NCBI GenBank assembly: GCA_019155185.1
Contig: CM032814.1
Location: 13,615,547 to 13,679,546 of the forward strand
Length of the DNA stretch: 64,000 bases
DNA from: Beaufortia kweichowensis
Taxonomy: Eukaryota; Chordata; Actinopteri; Cypriniformes; Gastromyzontidae
Direction: 5' to 3'
Below, in pieces: positions 48,415 through 58,855 of the stretch. Below the pieces are notes generated by a model. That model had not been told where the DNA came from. It searched no databases and saw only the letters and a list, made by a program, of their open reading frames with translations. Both the position numbers and the translations under genes were made by a program. The stretch's first letter is position 1, and the number at the start of each line of letters is the position of its first letter.

Positions 48415-49468
48415 ATGATGTCTGCAACTCTACTGCTCGTGTTTCTCCTGACAGACCTTTCAGGCAAGACAAAACTAAATTCTGCTCTGACTGGTTTCAC
48501 TATAGGGTTAATTTATGCAATTCATCTTTTACATATTGAATATTCAACCAAGGTCTAACCATTTATCCAATGAGAATTATCCAATAAGAACGTTCCACTA
48601 ACACTAGAAAGGTGTGTTTAGGAAATCTTTATAAACGGTTTGCTGATGCTAGTGATGTAGAAATAACACATTTTGCTGAATGAAGTTATTAATGACATTT
48701 CTCTTTCCACAGGATCCGAGGAAGTCCACATAATTAGTAAAATATCAGTTCAGAAAGAACAACATCACTTACATCTGTACATTTAAAAGTGAATATTAAA
48801 GGAGCCATTTTACTAATATTAGGTACGCCTCCCAGGTATAACCATCCAGCTTCAAAATGGTGTAAGACAGGGAGATGGTGTGAAGAAAGCACCTTAAATA
48901 AAACATATTAGAGAATGAATGACATTTTGACGGTACTTCTGTTTTGATGGGGAATCACAAATGCCTGTTTATATTTTTCATTCCAGAAACTGATACAGAA
49001 AGATAATGTCATGGGACCTTGATTAATTCAGCTATTGTTATTGAAGATTTCACTGGGTCTACATATGAAGATATGTGACTGCTCTATTTTTAAAAGGAAG
49101 TTGACATGCAACAATTGAGAGTATTTGTGTATATATTTACACATGTATATTTATATGCATGAACCTCAAGTATCTCAAGTAAGTAACAATATAACTATTA
49201 AAATGTCAATTTCCAGAAAAATAATCATGGGCTTGCACGTGAAGACACATATGAAGATATGACTGGGGTTACATGCAACATTGAGGTATTTGTGTTTTTA
49301 TGCAATACTGTCAACCTACAGTATCATTCATATTCTAATTATATTCTTATGTACTTTGTCTATGTGTGTTTGTGTGTGTGTTTGTTATGGTAGCAAACTG
49401 TACAAGATAACAAAAACATATATACAGCTGTAGTGAAAAAATGTAGAGATAATGAAGTTTTATAATAC
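48415..49468 (+). pseudogene. Decayed CD300/pIgR-like receptor gene
   Basis: A signal-peptide exon (48,415-48,463: MMSATLLLVFLLTDLS) is intact but its donor is GC (cag|gcaaga). The next exon (48,713-48,786) reads GSEEVHIISKISVQKEQHHL and stops at TAA. Its parent match is VRKISVQRGQ in the downstream receptor. At 48,853-48,990 there is a broken remnant of Ig domain 2 (aaatggtgtaag, aatgacattttgacggt, cacaaatgcctgttta) with stops. Tail-like fragments follow (acatatgaagatatg twice; aacatatatacagctgta, near 49,425). Most of domain 1 is missing. It is most like the 50.2-52.3 kb gene, pointing to an older tandem duplicate that died. Confidence 0.75.
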
Positions 49469-50195
49469 TGTTCACCTTGTAAATGATAACGATAGCGGTA
49501 CTAAAATTGTAGACCTTTTCAGATTTTATGTGATGTATATGATGTAGATTTACACAGATACAGCTATAATCAATTTAATTTAATTTTTAAGTTAATCTGA
49601 TTTTTGGCATTTTGGATTGTGGAGGAAACCGGAGTACAGTACCTGAAGGAAACCCACAGCAACACAGGGATCTTCTTGCTATGAGATGTCAATCTCCAGC
49701 ATCCAGAAATATATAAAAGTATGAATGAATCATACCTACAATTTCACTGCTGATTTCCTCCTAAATTAAATCTACTGTAGTCTATTTCTCCAAACAGCTT
49801 TCTGTCTATAAACACAATAAATGGATTAAAGCTCAATACAGTCTGTCTGTAGCTTTTCTCTGCTTGACAACAAGGCCAACAAGGTCAAACTATGAAACGC
49901 TTTGTTGACTTAATTATTTTTTTCATTTATTCACAACCAGCAAATCAATCAATGATTTGTTTTAATTTGATCATACTCTTTTCTATATTAGTTGGAAGGG
50001 ATTAGATCAGATTGGCATCATGTGAAAATGCTGTTGAAAATGGAAATGATATTTCATCATACGTATTCACAAACATTACAAAATTGTGGCAATCTTGGGG
50101 GAGGGCTGGAGGGTTTTGAGTCAGCTCTGTGGTACAGTAAATGAAGAACTGTAGATGTGAATCTCTCTCATGCATTTCTAACAAGAATCCTCACA
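49469..50195. other. Upstream region of the second intact receptor
   Basis: AT-rich flank without a recognised exon, leading up to the ATG at 50,196. Confidence 0.5.
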
Positions 50196-52262
50196 ATGAC
50201 AGTGATGGACCTGTGTTGCTTTCTATTCATCATTTGTATGATAAAACTCTCAGGTGAGACAAATAATACGAGCATTCTTATGATTATAAACTGATAGCAC
50301 TGCTATTATTCTTATGTGAAATATAAATGCAAGATACTGCAAGGAGAATTTTACATTTGGGGTGTTATGGGCTGTAGTATAGTGTGTTATTATTGATGTG
50401 TTTTTTTTTCAATTGAGAAAATTAAAAACTCCATTGTATAAATTCAGTATTTTAATTTTCAATATTTCAATATTTGTAACCAATGTTTTCATTTTGAAGG
50501 CACTCAAGATCTCACAACAGTCAGAAAAATATCCGTTCAGAGGGGACAGTCTATATTAATTCCCTGTTTGTATAAACAGGAAAATTCATATTCAAACAAT
50601 TTCTTAAGTGCTGGATGCTATCGGGTTTTAAAAACAACACTCTCTGACTGGCAATATAATCAACCCAAAACAGTAATCTTTTTAGATGATAAACCATATC
50701 AAATCTTTACTGTACGCATGGACAATGTTCAGTGGTCTGCTGATTACTGGTGTGCTGTTCAGACACCTTCTGGTCTTGAAAACCGAACGAGATTTACCCT
50801 GGAAGTCACTGCAGGTGAGACTATCATCCTTTTGATTTTGCTACATCTCTTGTCTTTTCAAATAGCTACAGTGAGTAAAGGTAATTTGACATGTCATTTC
50901 AGGCAATTCAAGCCTTCATGTGAGCAATCAGAATCTGATAGGATCCGAGAACGAGAGCATCACTGTTCATTGCTATCACCAAAGGCAAGTCAATGATTCG
51001 AAATGGTGCAAGTTTGGTGGCCGCTGTATGACAGCAACATCGGGAGCCTTAGATGACGCTTCTGTTGAGATCAGATATTCTTCACAATCCATGACAGTGA
51101 CCATGAGCAAACTGAAAAAGGAGAACACAGGATGGTACTGGTGCCAGGAAGGAGACCTACAGATGCCTGTTCATATTACTGTAAAACCCAAGAAACTGTC
51201 TAGTACAGAATTACCCGAGACCACATGTATAACAACAGAGAGTCAGATAAGGTATTTCAGAGGAAACAGTTGTGACGTGATCATTTGCGGCGCCTGCGAT
51301 AACCAAGAAAGTTATAATACAGATAACTATTCAGAAGGTTGAGTAATCTTCTCTATTCTGTTGCATTTCAGGACTGCTTATCTGCTTCTGTTGCCTGTGG
51401 TTTTGGAAGTCCTCTTGGTCATAAGCATTTATGCGGCATTGAGACTTTTTAAATTATGCAGAGAAAGTAAGTTGTGATTCCAAATAAGTTTATAATCGGT
51501 GCAGTCATCACAGTGCACCCCGGTTAGATATACATCCATGTATAATTTATCATCAAAACTATTCTTTTAGGATTCTTACAATCTAGGAATCAGGAAGCAG
51601 AAGACACACAGTATATAATAATGCACAGGAAACGGTCATCGCATGTAAGCTCATAAACACTGTAACATTTCTCTGGTAGCGTGATTGTGAAATTCAGCAT
51701 TATTATTGCATTCATTCGAGGTAAAATAGATTTCTACAAAAGAAACAATAAATCAGAAAATTTCAAATCTGAAAAGTAAGAAATAATGTTTTTCGTCTTT
51801 TTACATCAAATTACAGTCAGCTGGATGTGCCGCTGTTAGTGATGAAACATATGAAAAAATGAATAGCCTGAAAAGTAACCTTGAGGTACAGTATAATCAA
51901 TTATTTTCTCTTTGGTGGAGATAACAGTTCAAACCGAATCATGTGAGGTTCTGTGTTCAGCTAATCTATGTGTGTGTGTGTCTAACAGTTACCTTTCTCA
52001 GGTCTCAAATCCACTGCCGTCAAACAAAGTCATTCACCCAATGTGGTAAATATTACTATCAAAGTATTCATTCAATTACTTAAGTAATTTCTTGTGGCTA
52101 TTTCTGAGAAGAGCTACAAAACATTGCAAAAGTTTGTACTGAAAAATAAGATTTGTGTTGTTTGCTAATCTAGTTAAAAGGCAGATGGTGCTAATGTTTG
52201 TTTGTTTGTATGTCTTCTAGCTTCAGGAGGATCCAGAATATGTCAACGTTACAAAGACATGA
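50196..52262 (+). CDS. CD300/CMRF35-like (pIgR-like) receptor with YxxM and YxN tail motifs
   Basis: Eight exons join in phase: 50196-50253, 50500-50814, 50903-51251, 51372-51466, 51571-51644, 51817-51885, 51989-52045, 52221-52262 (TGA). The product is about 352 residues. A signal peptide is followed by Ig domain 1 (exon 2; SILIPCLY, SADYWCAVQ) and Ig domain 2 (exon 3; SITVHCYH, SKWCKFGGRC, NTGWYWC). Next are a stalk, a transmembrane helix (about 243-264) with an internal glutamate (E253, VVLEVLL), and a tail of about 88 residues. The tail tyrosines sit in YIIM (287), YEKM (309) and YVNV (346). YxxM is the PI3-kinase p85 SH2 site and YxN the Grb2 SH2 site, so the tail looks adaptor- or kinase-coupled. 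None meets the strict ITIM rule. Exon 7 was set to 51,989 because only that acceptor keeps frame with EDPEYVNV. Confidence 0.85.
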
Positions 52263-52464
52263 CAACAAGCCTTCTATTTCTGTTCATTTTTCTTTAATAT
52301 TTAATACTGAAAGCCTATTTTTATAATTATTATTTTTATTTGAATTGTTTTATTATTATTTTGTGATGTTTAAGTCATGCCATTCAGGGAACTTAAAACT
52401 ACAGAGGATGTGCTCAGAGACAGGAGATGATTTATATAGTAAAGTTTGATGTATATGTTTTAGA

Positions 52465-52470
52465 AATAAA
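52465..52470 (+). terminator. Polyadenylation signal of the second receptor gene
   Basis: AATAAA lies about 200 bases after the stop codon in a non-coding, AT-rich 3' UTR. Confidence 0.6.
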
Positions 52471-54048
52471 CCAGGTTCTAATATTTCCAGTGTGAGCGAG
52501 AAATAATTAATGTGCTGCTCATGCTGTACAACACAACTTAAACAAGTGATGATTAATGCAAACAGGTGTTAATTTTAGCACTGTTTTTATACAGTCTTTT
52601 GCTTCATTACCCACAACAAAGTGACTATTCACTAAACCTTTAACAAGCGCTAATTAACTTATTTTTGTGACAAAAACATAATTTGTCATTATGTTGATAT
52701 TTATCCCTCTTGCTGTAAAAAACTAAATGGAAAATGGAAATCCTTGTAATGTTATTGATAACAGTTGAATATACCCAGTGTACATGCTAAGTACAGTAAA
52801 TGTATACAAGTTGAAATAAATAAGCTAGGCTTGTTCTTTGCACGTGTTTGTGTGTGTTTTTCACATTGATTCCTCAAGAGGGCCTCAGAGAGATTCATGT
52901 TGATTGTCAGAGAGTAATGTTTCATGTATACATGAATGTGTGTGTGTGTGTGAATTAGGAGTCTGAAAACTGCTTGACTTACTTGACCTGATGGAAATAT
53001 AATCGATTCTAGATCTAGATCTAGTTATTCAAACAGCTTTTAAAGCCTCTAACATAGGAATCATTTCTTTAAAGGATAGATTAAGTGTATGAATGTTGCC
53101 ATAGTGTACAACATGTGGGAGGTTGAAAGAAAGCTGCTCTTTAAGAAGGATATCTATTGATGATAGAAAAGGGTTTTTTATTATTAATCCACCAGTATGT
53201 ATCTTTATAATGCCTTGCTGTGATGTCATAAGTTAGTTTGTATTTTATTGCATTTGATTATATCACGAAATAACCAAATGTCTGCTCACCTGCAAGCTAA
53301 AGCATCATAAATCCCCTGATTTATTTTCTGCTACATCCAGATTTATGATTCTGCATCATGCAACGTGTGCATTTTACTGTTCTGTTTTTATTTCATCAAA
53401 TCATTTATTATTATTAGATATATTTGTATTTGTTTGTTTGGGTTGTGGAAATCTCTTCACCTCAATTAACAATTATGATTAATTATCCATGATTAAGTAA
53501 CGAACAGTCTGAAAGTAATTTCCCTGGAGTTTTAATCAATCGGCAATTGTTTACGCAATGCTGTTGCCTTTGGCTTGGGGCTTACACGGCACATTTCTTT
53601 CTAAAGCTGGTTTGGAAAGATTTGTACTGTGAAAAGCGCTACTCAGATAAATTGAATTAACTGGAATAATATTGCACAGTGGTACCAGCTTGTCATAATG
53701 CGATAAAGTTGCTTTCAGCTTTATTTTCCATTTAAATGAAAACTCTTATTATTACTCTAAATGAAATGTGTAAATGTAATAAAGTTGCAAAATACTTACT
53801 TTCAACATACCCAAAGAAAAATATCTTTTTATAGAAGCATTACAGCTGACTTAAGTAAACAATGACTAGGATCTCTGATCCTGGATCAGCAGCTGAATAA
53901 AATTTGCATTGCATCACGTGATTGGGGCAGATTTTCACGGGGTGAGATCTGTGAGTGTGGGAAAAAAGTCCAGGTGGTTGGGGGAGGCTGACGGGCCTGT
54001 GAATGACAGCTGGGGTGTATTCCACAGGGAGCGCCCAACTCTTTCTCA

Positions 54049-54381
54049 TTATCTCTTGCTCTCTTTAATCCCTCCTTCCGTTTCTTTCTTCCGAGCTATA
54101 GGCACCTTGTTCTCCCAATATTTCTCTCTCTCCTCTCCTAACACTTGCTGTTTAGAGACGGTAATGATGGAGGATGCACAGATGGCTCGGAGCAGGACTC
54201 TGGATCTACCTGTGCGGACAGCTGGTGACGTCCCATTAACACTTAAAGAGAGGTCTGCCACTGTCACCTGAGCACCAGGAGGGCCCTGGCAGCCTGTGGC
54301 ACAACAACAGTCAGGGAAATCAGATAGAGAAAAATAATGGACAATGATTACAAATAGTCTCAGGCCTGCAGGATCATACAA
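54049..54381 (-). other. Minus-strand open frame with a collagen-like GxPGxx fragment
   Basis: On the minus strand, an acceptor-like tract (ttccctgactgttgttgtgccacag) precedes codons for C-Q-G-P-P-G-A-Q-V-T-V-A-D-L, which run on in an open frame. The GPPGAQVT wording is reminiscent of the collagen-like stretch in C1q/TNF-related proteins. No further exon was found, so this may be chance in a GC-rich regulatory block. Confidence 0.2.
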
Positions 54382-54399
54382 AACTTAATTTTATGGTGT

Positions 54400-54522
54400 C
54401 AAGGTGGTTGCTAGGTGTCCTAAGAATTTTCAGCATGTTGCTATGCAGTTGCTAGGATATTCTATGTGGTTGCTAGAGCGTTGCTAAGGGGTTACCATGG
54501 TGTTCTGGATGGTTGCCAAAGA
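54400..54522 (+). repeat. 'GTTGCTAG' type dispersed fish repeat
   Basis: Repeated phrases ggtggttgctaggtg, tgttgctatgcagttgctagg, tggttgctagagcgttgctaagg and ggatggttgcc make an imperfect short-period array, common in teleost DNA. A complementary-strand copy lies at about 55,437-55,495 (accaccctagtaaccacttag...ccttagcaacc). Confidence 0.75.
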
Positions 54523-56222
54523 GCCTGTGATATTGCATATGGGTTGCATCCCTCAAAGTAAGTCTATGAACGATTTGCATCAGTTTTGTTATTGTTGACT
54601 GTGATAAATCCATAATCATAAAAAATATAAACAATCTTAACAAGGATAGTTACCTTAGTATCTAACTTAAAAATACAGTAATTAAAGGCCAAGGGCTGTG
54701 CAAGGGCAGTTGAAATGTATTTATTTTACCGGTGTCTCCTTTCTTAAAGACATTGAGGCCACGTGTCAGATGAGAAACGAGAACACGTGTTAGAACCCGT
54801 GGCATAAGTAAGACTAATAAAAGATAAATGATGGGTGACCCACAGTGACCTGTGAGGGAGGCGTGGGACCATGAATGTTTTTGCAAAGCAGACAGACAAG
54901 ACACATGGGGATTCATGTGACGACAATTGTGACTTACTTGCTAGTCTAGCAGAAGTTGAATGTTCTTTTTCACATGTATGTGTAGAGTCACATCCTTAAA
55001 TTACAGAGAAGTTCCCTTAACTGGCATTAGAAGAAACATAGACGCATACAGGGAGGGAAAAATACATGAGTATGACTCATTAACTGAGGACAAAATATTT
55101 TATGATGAGTCAAAAACTGTCAGAGAATGTCGAAAGAGAAATTGGAGATGCTTCAGTGACAGAATTTATTTCATTTTATTTTTGGGAAATGCTTTTTTTA
55201 AGCACTGCCAAATCAGGGAAGAGCCAATACTTTTGACTGTGCTAAAACAACAAACGTCTCTTTTGAGGGAAGTTCAGTCACTTAAAACATTAAAACATTT
55301 TTACAACTTGTATACAGTTTGTGCAATAGGTATATTCTCCGCTCTTGAACATATGTAATATTAAATTTCAAGGGATAATTTCAATTTAAAGAATATCATA
55401 GAAACATAAGCATAGGCTTTTTTGGAATTGAGGAAGTTATCAACCACCCTAGTAACCACTTAGAACACCTTAGCAACCATTTACATCACCTGTGCACTCA
55501 AGTGCTACCTGCATTTTCTAGTTTAACACTGATTTGTTGTCAAAATTGTGACATGTGTTTTGAGGCTTACAGGTATGAATACAACACTGCTATACATAAT
55601 CCAACACCTCCTCTATTTGCCTAATTAGCACAAAAATACTGTCATCTTTTTTGAACAAGTACTTTGTTGAAGAATTACTCTGTGGACCAAAATATTCCCT
55701 AAAGTTAACACATTTTTTGTTTGCCCTATTTCTGGTTAACCCCATTACTGCTTAATAGCCACAGAAACCTTTTTTAGTATAACACTGTTGTGCAGCGTAA
55801 ATTAATGACTGTTTCTGAGTTTTGGCTAAATTAGGTGTGCCACCCGACAGCTCATTTCAAGTATGTCTCAAGGTCAAACACACCCACCTTTAGGCGAAAA
55901 CAGGTCAAGATAACATCTGATATTATTCTCAACACCCATACATTTCTAATTACGCTTTGTGTAATTTTACATTGCTACATTTAACTTCCTAAAACTCTAT
56001 TTTAAAGTACATAATGATGATACAAACCATGAGATACTGTATATGTAAAGAATGTTTTGGGTTGAATTGAACCTAAATTGAAATAGATTCTCACAAAAAT
56101 CCGTTCTGCCACATCCATTACAGCTAAAAACCTCTTCCACCAACACCTGACATCATAAAAACAACAACTCTTTTTATCTTTCCTCTAGAGATACTGTCGC
56201 TTCATTGTCTCCTAATATTTGT

Positions 56223-56275
56223 AAGTCGCTTTGGATAAAAGCGCCAGCTAAATGCCTAAATGTAAATGTAAAAAG
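56223..56275 (-). repeat. Fragment of dispersed fish repeat ('TTATCCAAAGCGACTTAC' core)
   Basis: The plus strand reads gtaagtcgctttggataaaagcgccagctaaatgcctaaatgtaaatgta, the exact reverse-complement type of the core seen at 34,009-34,197. Only the terminal part is present. Confidence 0.75.
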
Positions 56276-57736
56276 CATGGAACTTTCCCTCATTTATTTG
56301 TATTAATGTGTTTAAAGGTAACAATGTAACTTTTTGTCTTTGGTTTTGAAATTTAAATTGAAGAATTTCTAATGCTATGACACATCAATATGCGTTACAA
56401 AGATCATCAACCTTTAATGTCAAGTCTGACGATAGTTAAAATGCTTTGGATTTAGGTTAAAAGACATTATTTAGGACATTATTGAAAAGAAAGAATAACT
56501 GTATTTATGGCCAATTACATTTTACACTGAATTGGATTTCATTGTGTGTTTTAAAGTTCATAGGAATGTTGATCAGTTACACATATTTTTAATAAGGAGA
56601 TTTACACATTTACATTTACATTACATTCAAGTACTTCTCAGATGCTTTTAAACAATAGGAAGATGACGATATATGCTATGATTGATGACCAGTAAAATAT
56701 GTCCTCTCTTTAAAGGACTAAATGACATTGTAAGAAGGATTTTTTCTTCAGAAATATAATTGAGTATGATTGATAATGCAGAATGTGGTCCACATCAGAG
56801 ACCCTGTGAAGATGACACAGCACCACTTTCCAGACGGCAACCCCCAATTCAGTGATGGGGGATGTTATTTTCACCCCGTCACACCAATCAAAAATAGGTA
56901 TTGGATATAACATATCAAGTCAACATCAACCCCTTTAAACCTGTCTTTTTCCCGGATAGATTATTAGGTTCTCTGTCACAAGAAGGTGACAATTTGCACA
57001 GTAGTTGGATAAACATCTCTGTTGAAATATTCAAATGATAATGCTGCATATTTTTAAGCGTCAGGGTCTCAGTTAGATATGGAGGGGGATGGGCCTCTTA
57101 GTAAGCAAACCCTGTATCCTAGACCTACAAGGCCAAGACAGAGATTAAACAATAGGCGATCATCAATCTCTGTCACTGCCCATAAGTTTGGGGGGTGGAA
57201 GGTTTGAAGAGGTCAGTTGCTTTGTCCTTATGGATGAATATATGCAAAGAGAAGGCCGAGAAGCACCACTGCAGCTTGCTCTGTGCACACGCCATTATCT
57301 CCAACAGTTTTTGTTATTTTTATTATGAGTCTATATAAACATTTTATATAATTATGTATACATTTTGCATGTGCAAATGCATGAGCACATTGTCCACTAT
57401 TCATCTATTAATGGTTTAATAGTACAGAGTGATTTTTCACACAACCAGGTATTTATGTGACCCGAAAATACTTTAAAATTACCATTATACCAACAAATAT
57501 GACCATTTACCGCAGTACCATAACACTTGTGTTGTACTTTGATTTGACTGTGAACGTATACCTGTAGCTAAATTAAATCTTAACTTTGAATTCACCAACA
57601 AACAACCATGCACAATTAAACGGACAGATGTATGATTATTATTTTCCTGCATGGGTAAGAGGCCATTGCCAAAACAAATCAGACTAAAGGGGAACACGGA
57701 ATTTGTTATTATGCAATAACAGAGTCCAGCTGAGGT

Positions 57737-58109
<373 letters not shown>

Positions 58110-58176
58110 TAATGTGGGTTTTACTCCGACTGGGCGGGGATCGGTGTCGGTCCGTCCTAGCCAATGATCAAACGTG

Positions 58177-58181
<5 letters not shown>

Positions 58182-58237
<56 letters not shown>
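58182..58237. repeat. (CT)n microsatellite
   Basis: An uninterrupted CT run of about 56 bases lies 70 bases after the GA block and ends about 70 bases before the ATG cluster at 58,310. Together with the GA block it forms a long inverted dinucleotide repeat. Confidence 0.97.
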
Positions 58238-58239
<2 letters not shown>

Positions 58240-58309
58240 ACTCCTCCGGCAGCTCAGTCTGCCTCAAGAACTTGAGTCTAGCAGAGTAAGCGCGAGCGCG
58301 AGCAGGAGG

Positions 58310-58403
58310 ATGATGATGATGATGATGATGATGATGGATGCAATACCGTGTCGTCTCGTGTTTTTAGCGCTGTTCTTTGGAGCCAGGATTCAACACACAG
58401 AAG
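58310..58403 (+). CDS. Signal-peptide exon, tentatively tgfbr1 exon 1
   Basis: An open frame starts with nine successive ATG codons (58,310-58,336). It continues DAIPCRLVFLALFFGARIQH, a good signal peptide, and ends at a phase-1 donor (GAA-G|gtacag). CpG-rich sequence surrounds it, as at a promoter. The identity is inferred. In human TGFBR1, coding exon 1 is also just a signal peptide ending in phase 1, and TGFBR1 lies beside COL15A1, whose orthologue opens this window. The signal peptide itself is not diagnostic, and no downstream receptor exon is visible before 64,000. The true start could be any of the nine ATGs; the last gives the most ordinary signal peptide. Confidence 0.5.
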
Positions 58404-58811
58404 GTACAGCGCTGTGATCTCACGCGTGATGCTTTAAAACTCCACTGGGCTGTTTTTGTGCAGTGAACGCTGTTAGTCTGGGGCCGCTCGGAGGGTTTTG
58501 CTCTTTGTTTGCAAGCAACTGCAGCCCCAAAGAGCGTCTTTCTGCAAAGATGGCGCAGGTCAGAGCGAGACCGAGAGAAAAAGAAAGAAAAGGAAAAAAA
58601 TAACAGTGAAATGTTTATTGTTTTATTAACCGGAGAAAAAATAGCGGAACCGAGAAGAAAGGCGCTTTAAAGTCCGTCTTATCACACCTGATAGGCATTA
58701 TAACTGACCCAAGATCGGACGTAAATTGACACGGAAAGCCAGCGAGTGTTCTGATGATTTGGGTTTAAGTTGTTCGTCTGAATAATACTTGAGTTGTTTA
58801 AGTTGCTCGTG

Positions 58812-58855
<44 letters not shown>
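58812..58855. repeat. (TTA)n microsatellite
   Basis: About 14 uninterrupted TTA units, ending in cagtc. Confidence 0.97.

Noticed and set aside
53008..53025. Short palindromic ctagatctagatctag run
   Set aside because: A simple six-base repeat; too short to mean more than local slippage.
54960..55358. 132-codon plus-strand open frame
   Set aside because: No recognisable domain, and no promoter or splice context. AT-rich DNA gives frames of this length by chance.
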